Shown here piece by piece: positions 33,344 to 41,634 of a stretch of DNA of 64,000 nucleotides; the stretch's first letter is position 1, and every line of letters begins with the position of its first letter. The DNA is from Candidatus Neomarinimicrobiota bacterium (GTDB taxonomy: Bacteria; Fidelibacterota; JAANXI01), in the NCBI GenBank assembly GCA_021734025.1, contig JAIPJS010000004.1:124001-188000 (forward strand). Reading direction: 5' to 3'. Position numbers and translations under genes: made by a program. The notes under the pieces were generated by a model. The model saw nothing but the letters and a program-made list of their open reading frames with translations, was not told the origin of the DNA and made no database searches.

Positions 33344-33898
33344 TCAGTCTTTCACCGACTCGATGGCAAGCATTCGCTGGACACTCCGATAGGCCCCCTC
33401 CAGTAAGAACTTATCTTCCGGTTTCCGGATTTCAATATTGTAGAACACCCTGGCATACTCAAATGCAAACCCGATCCGGATTGGAGCATCGGAACGCCTG
33501 CAGAGGAGTGAGGTGCCGAAATCAAACTCCGTATTAAAATCGGCAGCGGCCTGGTACTCGTGGTCCAACACCCGCTCCACGAAATCACTCGTAAATCGCC
33601 CCAGATGATCCCGGCCGGTCCCGTTAATGGTTAAAATCCGGTCATGTTTACGGCGAGGAATTAAATTCCTGTACTCTTCCGGTGCCACGAACGTAATCCT
33701 GTGGTCAACGTCCTCCTGATCCAATGACTTGAGCACATACCGCGCGACCCGGAATTCCCGGTAATCCCATGGAAGACACATAAGTATCTCGCTAATCCGG
33801 GAAACAGCATTGCTGAAGGAGATTGTACCGTCATCGTTCTTACGGCTTTGTTGCTCCAGTTTCCTGAGTGCCACCCATCGTTGAAAATTTTCAAACAT
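33344..33898 (-). CDS. Unrecognised 184-aa protein, weak glycosyltransferase-9 flavour
   Basis: I do not recognise this family. No signal peptide or membrane segment. The sequence is basic at the N-terminus (FENFQRWVALRKLEQQSRK), then globular. The segment ADFNTEFDFGTSLLCRRSDAPIRIGF resembles, only by eye, the core of GT9 heptosyltransferases (an Asp, then Gly-Thr-Ser-x-Leu... SGAP-x-RIGF). The DUF6913 family of similar size in FCB genomes is another candidate. It is too short to be a complete two-domain GT9. It lies 35 bp upstream of the GlmU-like gene on the same strand, which suggests a sugar- or envelope-related job. The ribosome site is distant. Confidence 0.6.
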   Translation of the reverse strand: MFENFQRWVALRKLEQQSRKNDDGTISFSNAVSRISEILMCLPWDYREFRVARYVLKSLDQEDVDHRITFVAPEEYRNLIPRRKHDRILTINGTGRDHLGRFTSDFVERVLDHEYQAAADFNTEFDFGTSLLCRRSDAPIRIGFAFEYARVFYNIEIRKPEDKFLLEGAYRSVQRMLAIESVKD

Positions 33899-34391
33899 AA
33901 GCGTATCTGACCTTCCTCTTTAGACAGAGAAATTTACCCAATCTCTCTGAAAAAACAAGCAGGAAGGTGACGGCGATGTGCCCGGAAATCAGGTTTCCGC
34001 GCCAAGGTCATCTAGTGAACCACAACTTGGCAACCCTCCAACTCCCGTCATTTTTCTATCACATCGCCAAATATCCACGGATCAGTCAGGTTCGGAGTGT
34101 GTTTTTCTCAACATTTGCAAAATGGCTGGAAGTTCATCTCATATTTTGTATTGAGTCCCCTGCCCAGGGGCAAAATTGATTACAAACATCCTTTGTGACC
34201 GGGATATCCGGCACCGGTGAATCCAAGCGACATATACCTTTACATGGTATCCCTGTCGCTCCCGGACAATTCGAGTACAATTTTTGCAGTACTATTCCCA
34301 GACACACCTGAGAGAATCCGGATTTCCATCTCCTCGCTAATACACCAACGTTATGTTGATAACGATTTTTCCATAATGGAATGGAGGAATT
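33899..34391. other. 493-bp divergent region before the first SDH operon
   Basis: No gene, dispersed repeat or RNA is supported. It contains two small hairpins, CGGAAAtcaggTTTCCG (about 33979-33995) and CCCCTGcccAGGGG (34157-34170). No convincing promoter was found. It is the likely leader of sdh operon 1, whose first gene has a GGAGG site immediately before its ATG. A longer plus-strand frame from 33967 has no ribosome site. Confidence 0.6.
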
Positions 34392-34751
34392 ATGAGAATT
34401 TACAGACCTAGTTTCGCTCATGTATTCGGATGGTTTATGCAACGCCTCAGCGCGCTGTTCCTCGTGGTTGGAATGGTTGTGCATTTCTGGGTACTACACT
34501 ATTTCATTGAAAAACCGCTGACATTCGAGAAAGTTGTCGAGCGACTTTCCTCACCGGGATGGATCCTGTTTGATTCACTGCTCCTTATTGCGGTGGTATA
34601 CCACGGATTAAACGGCATCTGGAATGTGCTGACCGATTATAATCCTTCCCCGAAATTGAAGCAAATCTACGGATGGGGGCTTTTTCTCATTGGCGTAGCT
34701 ACGGTGATCTGGGGCTTCATCACATTAATTCCGTTTACAGTCTCGGCATAA
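34392..34751 (+). CDS. Succinate dehydrogenase membrane anchor, D-type (operon 1)
   Basis: Three-helix membrane subunit of complex II (119 aa). Helices at about 13-37, 55-80 and 93-118. Candidate haem b ligand His are in HFWVLHYF and VVYHGLNG. The opening FAHVFGWFMQRLSALFLV and the HFWVLHYFIE block match the second anchor of operon 2 (gene at 38075), not the first, so the order of the two anchor genes is reversed between operons. Together with the next gene it anchors the catalytic A and B subunits and carries the quinone site. First gene of a four-gene operon (anchors, A, B) with a GGAGG site. Confidence 0.88.
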   Translation: MRIYRPSFAHVFGWFMQRLSALFLVVGMVVHFWVLHYFIEKPLTFEKVVERLSSPGWILFDSLLLIAVVYHGLNGIWNVLTDYNPSPKLKQIYGWGLFLIGVATVIWGFITLIPFTVSA

Positions 34752-34761
34752 GGAGGACATT

Positions 34762-35142
34762 ATGAAACTGAATTCATTGACCGAGCTGAAACTCAACTGG
34801 AACTGGGGAATGGTCTCATTTGTCCTGCATCGGATAACCGGAGTTGCCCTGACGATTTATGTATTCCTGCACATCTGGACGTTGAGTGCCGTGCAGGATG
34901 GGGAAGCCGCGTTTAACCATTCTCTGGACAAATGGGATAATCTGGTCGGCCACATTTTTGAATACCTGTTATTATTGGCGGTAGCGTATCATCTGTTTAA
35001 TGGCATCCGGGTGACGTTCGTTGACATCATGCGATTCACCCGGCAGCAAAAGCGGATGCTGGCCTGGGTCGTTATTTTGACGGCTATCGTAGCAATTATC
35101 AGTCTGTCAATTTTTATTCCGGAAATCACAAAACCCGTCTGA
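34762..35142 (+). CDS. Succinate dehydrogenase membrane anchor, C-type (operon 1)
   Basis: Second three-helix anchor subunit (126 aa). It has the SdhC-type features GMVSFVLHRITGVAL in helix 1 and VAYHLFNGIRVTFVDI in helix 2, where H-x2-NG-x-R and a following Asp are the common haem and quinone-site motif. The sequence pairs with the first anchor of operon 2 (gene at 37728: GMLSWILHRLSGVGL, MFHAVNGLRIILLDF). The gap to the previous gene is 10 bp, with GGAGG, and to sdhA it is 15 bp, so translation is tightly linked. Lacks the long N-terminus of E. coli SdhC. Confidence 0.9.
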   Translation: MKLNSLTELKLNWNWGMVSFVLHRITGVALTIYVFLHIWTLSAVQDGEAAFNHSLDKWDNLVGHIFEYLLLLAVAYHLFNGIRVTFVDIMRFTRQQKRMLAWVVILTAIVAIISLSIFIPEITKPV

Positions 35143-35157
35143 GAAAGGATTTACAAA

Positions 35158-36888
35158 ATGAGATATCATCAAGTTATTGTGGTTGGCGGTGGCCTGGCGG
35201 GTTTGCGCGCGGCGCTGGAGCTGAATAAGCGGAACGTCAAAGTTGCGGTGGTTTCGAAAGTTCACCCTCTGCGATCCCATTCAGTTGAAGCGCAGGGTGG
35301 GATTAATGCTCCGCTGGGGAATCACCCCAGGGGATCCCATGATTCGCCGGAGCTCCACGCATTTGACACGGTGAAGGGAAGCGACTATCTCGCCGACCAA
35401 AAATCCGCATTACGCCTGACGGAAGATGCCTCCGAACGGGTACGCGAAATGGAGCATTGGGGCGTGCCTTTCAGCAGGACGACAGACGGCAAGATTGCCC
35501 AGCGCCCCTTCGGCGGAGCCGGGTTTCCGCGAACCTGCTTTGCCTCGGATAAAACCGGACACGTGCTCCTGCATACACTCTACGAGCAGTGCGTCAAATA
35601 TGAACAGGCCTCGGAACGGGGCGAAATGGTGGTCTACGACGAACAAATCGTCACCGGTTTGATCGTCGACGACGGTGTGTGTCACGGTGTCATTGTCTGG
35701 GATTTTCAAACAGGTGAGATTGACGTCATTAAATCGGAAGCGGTAATCTTTGCAACCGGCGGCGCGGGGCGCATCTTTGGAAAAACCACAAATGCGTTGA
35801 TATCCACGGGTTTGGGAATGGCCATCCCCTACTGGGCGGGCATTCCCATCAAGGACCTGGAATTTGTCCAGTTCCATCCAACCACGCTGTTCGGAACCAA
35901 TATTCTTATGACCGAAGGGGCCCGCGGTGAAGGCGGATTCTTGCTGAATAATGAGGGTGATCGCTTCCTGGCAAATTATGATGATTCGTCCAAAGCAATG
36001 GAAGTGGCTCCCAGAGATATCGTCGCCCGCAACATGACCAGGGAAATTATGGAAGGCCGGGGATTCGAAGATGAATACCTGCATCTGGATCTGAGACATC
36101 TGGGTCGCGATAAAATTCTTGAGCGGCTACCCGGTATCCGGGATTTGGCCATGAAATTCGTTCACGTGGATCCCATTGAAGCGCCTGTCCCGGTTCAACC
36201 GGGGATGCATTATACAATGGGGGGAATTGATACCAATGAACTGGGGGCCTCGAGGGTTCCCGGATTTTATGCGGCGGGCGAGTGCGGGTCTGTCAGCGTT
36301 CACGGCGCAAACCGGCTCGGCGGCAACTCCATGCTGGAAACCATCGTTTACGGCGCCATTGCCGGAGATTCCGCGGCACAATACGTCCTGGATGGCGCCA
36401 GCGGCAAGACGCCTGATGATACAATATTCGAAGACGCCAGAAAACGGGAACTTTCACGCCTGGATGGCATGTTCACTGGTGCCGGCGAAGAAAATCCGGC
36501 GGATATTAAAGATGAGCTGGAAGAAACTATGAACCGGAAATGCTGGGTCTTCCGGGAAGAAAAAACGCTGCAGGAAGGTATCGAAAAGGTAGAAGAACTC
36601 CTGGAGCGATACCAAAATATCACGCTGAACAGTACCGGCCTCCGGGTCAACTTTGATCTGCTGTGGGCGCTGGAATTAGGCGGGAATCTTGCGATGGCAG
36701 AAGTCATGATAAAAGGCGCGGCCAGACGAAAGGAGAGCCGGGGTTCACAATTCCGGACGGATTTCCCAACCAGGGACGACGACAACTGGTTGCACCATAC
36801 GCTTGCCTACTACACCAATGACGGCCCCAGGTTCGACTCCTCCGAAGTGGATCTGAGTATCTGGGAACCCAAAGAACGCAAGTACTAA
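35158..36888 (+). CDS. sdhA: Succinate dehydrogenase/fumarate reductase flavoprotein (operon 1)
   Basis: FAD-binding catalytic subunit of complex II (576 aa), interconverting succinate and fumarate. [15 protein letters not shown] binds FAD (8-22). H41 of RSHSVEAQGG is at the covalent-FAD position. The substrate segment shows TEGARGEGG and QPGMHYTMGG. The HGANRLGGNSMLETIVYG C-terminal arginine motif is present. SHS with a following VEAQ resembles the B-type/fumarate-reductase-like group, whereas the second sdhA has SHTGAAQ. Ends EPKERKY. Gene order anchors-A-B. Its role as SQR or QFR cannot be told from sequence alone. Confidence 0.94.
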   Translation: MRYHQVIVVGGGLAGLRAALELNKRNVKVAVVSKVHPLRSHSVEAQGGINAPLGNHPRGSHDSPELHAFDTVKGSDYLADQKSALRLTEDASERVREMEHWGVPFSRTTDGKIAQRPFGGAGFPRTCFASDKTGHVLLHTLYEQCVKYEQASERGEMVVYDEQIVTGLIVDDGVCHGVIVWDFQTGEIDVIKSEAVIFATGGAGRIFGKTTNALISTGLGMAIPYWAGIPIKDLEFVQFHPTTLFGTNILMTEGARGEGGFLLNNEGDRFLANYDDSSKAMEVAPRDIVARNMTREIMEGRGFEDEYLHLDLRHLGRDKILERLPGIRDLAMKFVHVDPIEAPVPVQPGMHYTMGGIDTNELGASRVPGFYAAGECGSVSVHGANRLGGNSMLETIVYGAIAGDSAAQYVLDGASGKTPDDTIFEDARKRELSRLDGMFTGAGEENPADIKDELEETMNRKCWVFREEKTLQEGIEKVEELLERYQNITLNSTGLRVNFDLLWALELGGNLAMAEVMIKGAARRKESRGSQFRTDFPTRDDDNWLHHTLAYYTNDGPRFDSSEVDLSIWEPKERKY

Positions 36889-36905
36889 CCTGCAGGAGAA
36901 CGAAT

Positions 36906-37631
36906 ATGAGCGAAGTATCATTCAAAATATTCCGATTCGACCCGGAAAAGGATAAGAAGCCGTACACTGCGGAATTCACGGTACCGACCAAATCCGGAAT
37001 GACGGTCCTTGATGGACTGTATTACATCCAGGAGCATATTGATGGTTCACTGGCGTTCCGATCGTCTTGCCGTGCGGGTGTGTGCGGATCGTGCGCCATG
37101 CATATCAACGGGACCTATCGCCTGGCATGTGAGACCCAAATCAGCGCGCTGAATACCAAAACGGTGAAAATCCGGCCAATGGCACATCTGCCGGTAACGA
37201 AAGACCTCTTTGTGGACATGGATCCCTTTTGGGAAAAATATAAACATATTAAACCGTATCTCATTCCCGGGGATGAACCCGGTGAAATAGAGCGGCTTCA
37301 AACGCCGGACGAACGGGCGCATCTTGATACGATTATTGACTGTATTCTGTGCGGCGCCTGTTTTGCCTCCTGTACCGTTAACAATTACGATGATGAGTAC
37401 CTCGGACCGGCCGCGTTATTAAAGGCCCAGCGCTTCTTTTCCGATTCCAGAGATGCCGCTCGTGAGGAACGCATGGAACTGGTGGATGGCGAACACGGTG
37501 TTTGGCGTTGCCATACGATTTTCAACTGCCAGGAAGTTTGTCCCAAAGATATCGATGTCACCGGATCAATTGCCGTTTTAAAACGCCACTTAACTGCCGA
37601 TCGGTTTAGTCCGTCGTTGAAAAAGCACTAG
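36906..37631 (+). CDS. sdhB: Succinate dehydrogenase/fumarate reductase iron-sulfur subunit (operon 1)
   Basis: Electron-transfer subunit (241 aa) carrying three Fe-S clusters. The [2Fe-2S] ligands are C55, C60, C63 and C75 (CRAGVCGSCAMHINGTYRLAC region): all four cysteines, the fumarate-reductase-like pattern. The [4Fe-4S]/[3Fe-4S] region is CILCGACFASC, then CHTIFNCQEVCPKDI. The residue after the last Cys of the first group is Thr, where Pro is usual. Ends with a basic tail. The stop overlaps the -35 region of the promoter for operon 2. Ribosome site AGGAGA before the ATG. Confidence 0.93.
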   Translation: MSEVSFKIFRFDPEKDKKPYTAEFTVPTKSGMTVLDGLYYIQEHIDGSLAFRSSCRAGVCGSCAMHINGTYRLACETQISALNTKTVKIRPMAHLPVTKDLFVDMDPFWEKYKHIKPYLIPGDEPGEIERLQTPDERAHLDTIIDCILCGACFASCTVNNYDDEYLGPAALLKAQRFFSDSRDAAREERMELVDGEHGVWRCHTIFNCQEVCPKDIDVTGSIAVLKRHLTADRFSPSLKKH

Positions 37632-37645
37632 TTTGTTCATATAAT
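37617..37645 (+). promoter_or_regulatory. Sigma-70-like promoter of SDH operon 2
   Basis: TTGAAA (37617-37622), a spacer of exactly 17 bases, and TATAAT (37640-37645): a full-consensus -10 and a five-of-six -35. It overlaps the end of sdhB of operon 1 and would start transcription near 37652, about 76 bases before the ATG at 37728. The match is too good to be casual in a gap of 96 bases. It implies that operon 2 can be transcribed independently of operon 1. Confidence 0.7.
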
Positions 37646-37665
37646 ATTCTATCTATTAATATGAT

Positions 37666-37686
37666 GTAATTACTCCTAGTAATTAC
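37666..37686. promoter_or_regulatory. Perfect inverted repeat downstream of the operon 2 promoter
   Basis: GTAATTACT-cct-AGTAATTAC, two 9-base arms around three bases, spans about +14 to +34 from the inferred start. The placement suits an operator for a dimeric repressor. The arms are AT-rich, so a transcription hairpin would be weak, and no T-run follows. Which regulator binds is unknown. Confidence 0.55.
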
Positions 37687-37727
37687 TACTACTAACCCTC
37701 GCATTGGCGAATCGGAGGAGGATTTTT

Positions 37728-38063
37728 ATGTATAAATGGCGAGGTGGTATGCTTTCCTGGATACTACACCGATTGAGCGGAGTCGGTCTGGTTATCTTTA
37801 TAATTATCCATATTGAAGGAATGTTCAGTATCGCCAAGGGTCCCAGAGAATTTAATCAGGTCATCGCCTTGTATAACACTCCGTTATTCAAGGTGTTGGA
37901 AATTTTTCTGTTTGCGGCAATTATGTTCCATGCGGTGAATGGATTACGGATTATTCTGCTGGACTTTGCCAGCGGATCCCGCTATCCAAAGCCATTGCTC
38001 TGGGCAACCTATATTGTCACTGGCGTAGTATTTCTCGCCGGTGCTTATTTTCTCTGGACATAA
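37728..38063 (+). CDS. Succinate dehydrogenase membrane anchor, C-type (operon 2)
   Basis: Anchor subunit (111 aa), three helices (about 8-36, 52-80 and 88-110). GMLSWILHRLSGVGL in helix 1 and MFHAVNGLRIILLDF in helix 2 hold the candidate haem-binding His and the NG-x-R motif. It is the counterpart of the second anchor of operon 1. The ATG at 37728 follows GGAGGAGG; a TTG eight codons upstream in frame is rejected. As first gene of the operon it is under the promoter at 37617 and the palindrome at 37666. Spacing to the next anchor is 11 bp. Confidence 0.89.
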   Translation: MYKWRGGMLSWILHRLSGVGLVIFIIIHIEGMFSIAKGPREFNQVIALYNTPLFKVLEIFLFAAIMFHAVNGLRIILLDFASGSRYPKPLLWATYIVTGVVFLAGAYFLWT

Positions 38064-38074
38064 GGGGGTAAAAT

Positions 38075-38446
38075 ATGAGTTTAAAGCACGTCACAAGTAA
38101 TTCCGGCGCCATTGGATGGTACCTCCAGCGAATTACGGGAATCATCCTGTTCTTCCAGGTCCTGTTCCACTTTGGCGTCTATCATTTCGTGGAAGGCGTC
38201 AGTAATATCAGTTATGATTTAGCCATTACCAAACTGGCGAACCCGTGGTGGAAAACATTCGAGTTTTCCTTTCTGCTCTTTGCACTCTATCATGGTGCGA
38301 ACGGCCTAAAGATGATCATCGATGATTACATTACCCATCGCGGCTGGAGAGTAGCGGTTACGACCATCATGTATATCGGCATGTTCGCTATCTTTATGCT
38401 CGGCACGACAGCAATAATTGTGATACACAAACCAGTGGATTATTAA
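38075..38446 (+). CDS. Succinate dehydrogenase membrane anchor, D-type (operon 2)
   Basis: Second anchor (123 aa) with three membrane helices and conserved [20 protein letters not shown] and [15 protein letters not shown] blocks. It is homologous to the first gene of operon 1 (GWFMQRLS, HFWVLHYFIE, VVYHGLNG), which shows that the two operons place C-type and D-type anchors in opposite order. AAGGGGGT ribosome site. Its stop lies one base before the sdhA ATG, so translation of A is coupled. Acts in the inner membrane with haem b and quinone. Confidence 0.88.
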   Translation: MSLKHVTSNSGAIGWYLQRITGIILFFQVLFHFGVYHFVEGVSNISYDLAITKLANPWWKTFEFSFLLFALYHGANGLKMIIDDYITHRGWRVAVTTIMYIGMFAIFMLGTTAIIVIHKPVDY

Positions 38447-38447
38447 T

Positions 38448-40175
38448 ATGGTACATCAATTTGACGTTGTAATTGTTGGTGCCGGCGGAGCGGGACTCCG
38501 GGCGGCGCTGGAAGCATCCGAATCAGCAAATGTAGCAGTCCTGAGCAAACTCTATCCGGTTCGTTCCCATACCGGCGCTGCCCAGGGCGGCATCAGTGCC
38601 GCGCTCGGCAACCACGAAGAGGATCACTGGAAATGGCACATGTACGATACCGTGAAGGGGAGCGATTATCTCGGAGATCAGGATGCCATCGAAATCCTTT
38701 GCAGAGACGCAGTGGACGCGGTCATCGAAATGGAACACTTCGGTCTCCCCTTCAGCCGCACAGAAGACGGTAAAATTGCGCAGCGTCCCTTTGGCGGGCA
38801 CACCCGGAATTACGGCGAAAAAGCCGTCCGCCGGGCCTGTTACGCTGCCGACCGCACCGGCCATATGATTCTGCACACCTTGTTCGAACAATGTATGAAG
38901 CGGCACGTTCGGTTCTTCAACGAATTTCACGTTGCCGATGTCATCATCGAGGACAATGTCTGTAAAGGTGTGGTTGCCATCGAAATTAAAACCGGAGAAA
39001 TTCACGTCTTCCATGCCAAGGCCGTGCTCTTTGCCACTGGCGGATACGGCCGGGCCTTTAAAATTACCTCGAATGCCCATGCGTACACCGGCGACGGGAT
39101 GGCCATTGTATTTCGACGGGGTGTTCCGCTGGAGGATATGGAGTTCGTCCAGTTCCATCCCACCGGACTCCGAAAACTCGGCGTGCTCATTACTGAGGGC
39201 GCCCGTGGTGAGGGAGGTATTCTTCGCAATAGTGAGGGTGAACGCTTTATGGAGCGGTACGCACCGACCATCAAAGATCTTGCTCCCAGAGATATGGTAT
39301 CGCGCGCGATTTTTAAGGAGGTCGAAGAAGGCCGCGGGATTAACGGCGAGGATTACGTCCTGCTGGATCTTACGCACCTCGGCTCAGAAGTACTCGAGGA
39401 AAAGCTGCCGGATATTTCATTTTTTACGAGGACCTATCTCGGTATCGAACCGTCCGAAGAGCCGATCCCGGTCCAGCCGACCTGTCACTATGCCATGGGC
39501 GGCATTCCGACCAATGTGGACGGGCAGGTAGTGTATGATTCTGACAATACGCCGATAGCCGGGTTATATGCTGCCGGAGAAGTGGCGTGCGTTTCCGTCC
39601 ATGGTGCAAACCGGCTCGGTACAAACTCTTTGCTGGATTTGGTAGTATTCGGTCGACGCGCCGGACGCCATATGGCGAAATTTGTTCGGGATGTTGAATT
39701 TGAACCGTTACCAGAGAGTCCTCAGAGTAACCTCGCCGATCGGGTGGAGGAGCTGAAGCAGGCCGAGGGGGATGAACTGCCGGAAAATATCCGGACGGAT
39801 CTGCAACGGGCCATGATGGATAATGTCTCCGTCTTCCGTACAGAACAAACGCTAACCAAGATGCAGAACACCCTGGCGGAACTTAAAACCCGGTATCAAA
39901 ACATCTCCATCATGGATAAAGGCTCCTACTTTAATACCGATCTTCTGGATGCCCTTGAACTTGGGTATTTACTCGATTTTTCTTCCGCCATAGTCGAATC
40001 CGCACTTGCGCGTGAAGAAAGCCGGGGCGCCCACTACCGGGAAGACTTTCAAGATCGGGATGACGAAAACTGGCTAAAGCATACCCTGGCTTACCGACAG
40101 GAGAACGGCGATATCACGCTGGACTTTAAGCCCGTTGTTATTACAGAATTTGAACCCAAGGAACGGAAGTACTAA
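38448..40175 (+). CDS. sdhA: Succinate dehydrogenase flavoprotein (operon 2)
   Basis: Second complex II flavoprotein (575 aa). FAD-binding [15 protein letters not shown] (8-22). The covalent-FAD position is H41 in [12 protein letters not shown], the pattern of E. coli and mitochondrial SdhA (SHT, AQGG). Active-site blocks TEGARGEGG and [14 protein letters not shown], and [22 protein letters not shown] near the C-terminal third. These match classic succinate dehydrogenases more closely than the operon 1 protein does. Ends EPKERKY, as does the first. Ribosome site weak, coupled to the previous gene. Confidence 0.95.
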   Translation: MVHQFDVVIVGAGGAGLRAALEASESANVAVLSKLYPVRSHTGAAQGGISAALGNHEEDHWKWHMYDTVKGSDYLGDQDAIEILCRDAVDAVIEMEHFGLPFSRTEDGKIAQRPFGGHTRNYGEKAVRRACYAADRTGHMILHTLFEQCMKRHVRFFNEFHVADVIIEDNVCKGVVAIEIKTGEIHVFHAKAVLFATGGYGRAFKITSNAHAYTGDGMAIVFRRGVPLEDMEFVQFHPTGLRKLGVLITEGARGEGGILRNSEGERFMERYAPTIKDLAPRDMVSRAIFKEVEEGRGINGEDYVLLDLTHLGSEVLEEKLPDISFFTRTYLGIEPSEEPIPVQPTCHYAMGGIPTNVDGQVVYDSDNTPIAGLYAAGEVACVSVHGANRLGTNSLLDLVVFGRRAGRHMAKFVRDVEFEPLPESPQSNLADRVEELKQAEGDELPENIRTDLQRAMMDNVSVFRTEQTLTKMQNTLAELKTRYQNISIMDKGSYFNTDLLDALELGYLLDFSSAIVESALAREESRGAHYREDFQDRDDENWLKHTLAYRQENGDITLDFKPVVITEFEPKERKY

Positions 40176-40194
40176 GCCGAAGCGAGGCCCCAGA

Positions 40195-40896
40195 ATGCAG
40201 GTTACATTCAAAATTAAACGATATAATCCGGAGACAGATTCCGAATCACATTGGGAAAGTTACCAGCTGGATGTTGATCCCAAAGATCGTATCCTCGATG
40301 CGTTGTTAACCATCAAGCGGACCATCGATGGAACTCTTACCTTCCGATATTCCTGCGCGCATGGCGTTTGTGGTTCCGATGCGGTTATGATCAACGGCAT
40401 TAACCAATTAGCCTGTCAGACGCTTGTCCAGGATCTAAAATCAGACGTAATAAAGGTCGAACCGGTGAAGGGCATGGAGGTCTTAAAGGATCTGGTCACA
40501 GACTTTGACCCGTTTTTCGAGCATCTGGAATCGGTAAAGCCGTACCTTATAAACAACGAACTTCCACCGTCGCGTGAACGGCATCAGTCAATAGAAGAGC
40601 GTGAACGGTTTGACGATACAACGAAATGCATTATGTGTGGTATCTGCACCACGGCATGTCCCTCCTTCTGGACCAACGGCGAATATATTGGACCGGCAGC
40701 ATTCGTGAACGCACACCGATTCGTCTTTGATAGCCGTGATGAGGGAGCGCAGGATCGGCTGGAAATTCTGAACGATAAGGATGGTGTCTGGCGTTGTCAC
40801 ACAATCTTTAACTGCACCGATGCCTGTCCACGGGAAATCAACGTAACCCAGGCGATCGCCGAACTCAAAAATGCCATTACGTTCAGCAAAGTGTAA
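40195..40896 (+). CDS. sdhB: Succinate dehydrogenase iron-sulfur subunit (operon 2)
   Basis: Fe-S subunit (233 aa from the ATG at 40195, which has a GAGG site; the frame extends 20 codons upstream into sdhA). The [2Fe-2S] ligands are C54, C59, D62 and C74 (CAHGVCGSDAVMING): an Asp replaces the third Cys, as in E. coli SdhB, whereas the operon 1 protein has Cys there. Second cluster CIMCGICTTACP, third CHTIFNCTDACPREI. The Asp ligand variant is associated with SQR-type enzymes. With SHT in the partner flavoprotein, it supports operon 2 being the classic succinate:quinone reductase. Confidence 0.94.
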   Translation: MQVTFKIKRYNPETDSESHWESYQLDVDPKDRILDALLTIKRTIDGTLTFRYSCAHGVCGSDAVMINGINQLACQTLVQDLKSDVIKVEPVKGMEVLKDLVTDFDPFFEHLESVKPYLINNELPPSRERHQSIEERERFDDTTKCIMCGICTTACPSFWTNGEYIGPAAFVNAHRFVFDSRDEGAQDRLEILNDKDGVWRCHTIFNCTDACPREINVTQAIAELKNAITFSKV

Positions 40897-40930
40897 AACA
40901 GAGAGATTTAAAAAATCGGTGACAAAAAAA

Positions 40931-40955
40931 GGGCGGCTGGTAGCCGCCCTTTTTA
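40931..40955. terminator. Bidirectional terminator between sdhB and tonB
   Basis: GGGCGGCT-ggt-AGCCGCCC: perfect 8-bp GC-rich stem with a 3-base loop, flanked by an A-run on the left and a T-run on the right, so it can end both the plus-strand sdh operon and the minus-strand tonB operon. Distance to the sdhB stop is 35 bases and to the tonB stop 33 bases. Confidence 0.93.
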
Positions 40956-40981
40956 ATTTCCATGTTTTTAGAAAATACTAG

Positions 40982-41632
40982 TTAGTCCGCATTTTTCAAC
41001 CGGAATACGATTGGAATGGAATACCAGACGCCCACGGCGCGATCACGCTGCTGGGCCGGTTTCCATTTAGTCTTTTTCACCGCATTAATTGCAGCCTCGT
41101 TCAATCCGGTTTTCGGAATACCTTTCACGATGACCACTTCTTCAACGTCCCCGTTTTTATTGATAAAGGCTTGCACAATTACCGTGCCTTCGATCCCCGC
41201 TTCCTGGGCAATTTCAGGATACTTCAGGTGACGGCGTAATGCGGCCATTCCACCAGCCATCTGCGGCGGTTCATCATAGGCTACAAACTTAACCTTCGGC
41301 CCTTCCGGCGGTGGTGGCGGCGCTTCCAGTGCTTCAAATTCCTCAAAGGTCGTCTCTTCGATGGTTACATCCTCAGCAATGTCTTCGCTTTCAGATGCGA
41401 CAGGTACTGACGGTCTTGATGGCGCCGGAGGTTTTTCGTACTGCTGTGTCTCCGGGATATCAACGTTCTCGATCTTGACATCAGGCTGTTCAATCTCTGT
41501 CTTTTCTGCCTTCTGCCGCGGGACCGAATAGATCACCGTGATGTTCAGTACCAAAGCCAGTATCAGCGAGATACGGATCACCTTCGAGTATTTGACTTTT
41601 AACGATACTTCGGCGTTTTTTCGCGTAATCAT
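40982..41632 (-). CDS. tonB: Energy transducer TonB
   Basis: Inner-membrane TonB (216 aa) that couples the ExbB/ExbD proton motor to outer-membrane receptors. One N-terminal helix (about 20-37, ISLILALVLNITVIY), a Pro/Glu-rich stalk (about 45-115, with PPPPPEG), and a C-terminal TonB fold with YPEIAQEAGIEGTVIVQAFINKNGDV and a final KWKPAQQRDRAVGVWYSIPIVFRL. Gene order on the minus strand is exbB, exbD, exbD, tonB; the stop of the second exbD is two bases from this ATG. The last gene before a strong terminator. Partner of receptors such as that at 8.2-10.6 kb. Confidence 0.95.
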   Translation of the reverse strand: MITRKNAEVSLKVKYSKVIRISLILALVLNITVIYSVPRQKAEKTEIEQPDVKIENVDIPETQQYEKPPAPSRPSVPVASESEDIAEDVTIEETTFEEFEALEAPPPPPEGPKVKFVAYDEPPQMAGGMAALRRHLKYPEIAQEAGIEGTVIVQAFINKNGDVEEVVIVKGIPKTGLNEAAINAVKKTKWKPAQQRDRAVGVWYSIPIVFRLKNAD

Positions 41633-41634
41633 AG

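Noticed and set aside
33899-34391. Promoter for SDH operon 1
   Set aside because: Some hexamers (CATAAT at 34372) are too close to the start codon or lack a partner at a proper spacing; no call is justified.
38523-39377. 284-codon minus-strand frame opposite the second sdhA
   Set aside because: Shadow of a highly conserved flavoprotein gene; nothing supports translation.
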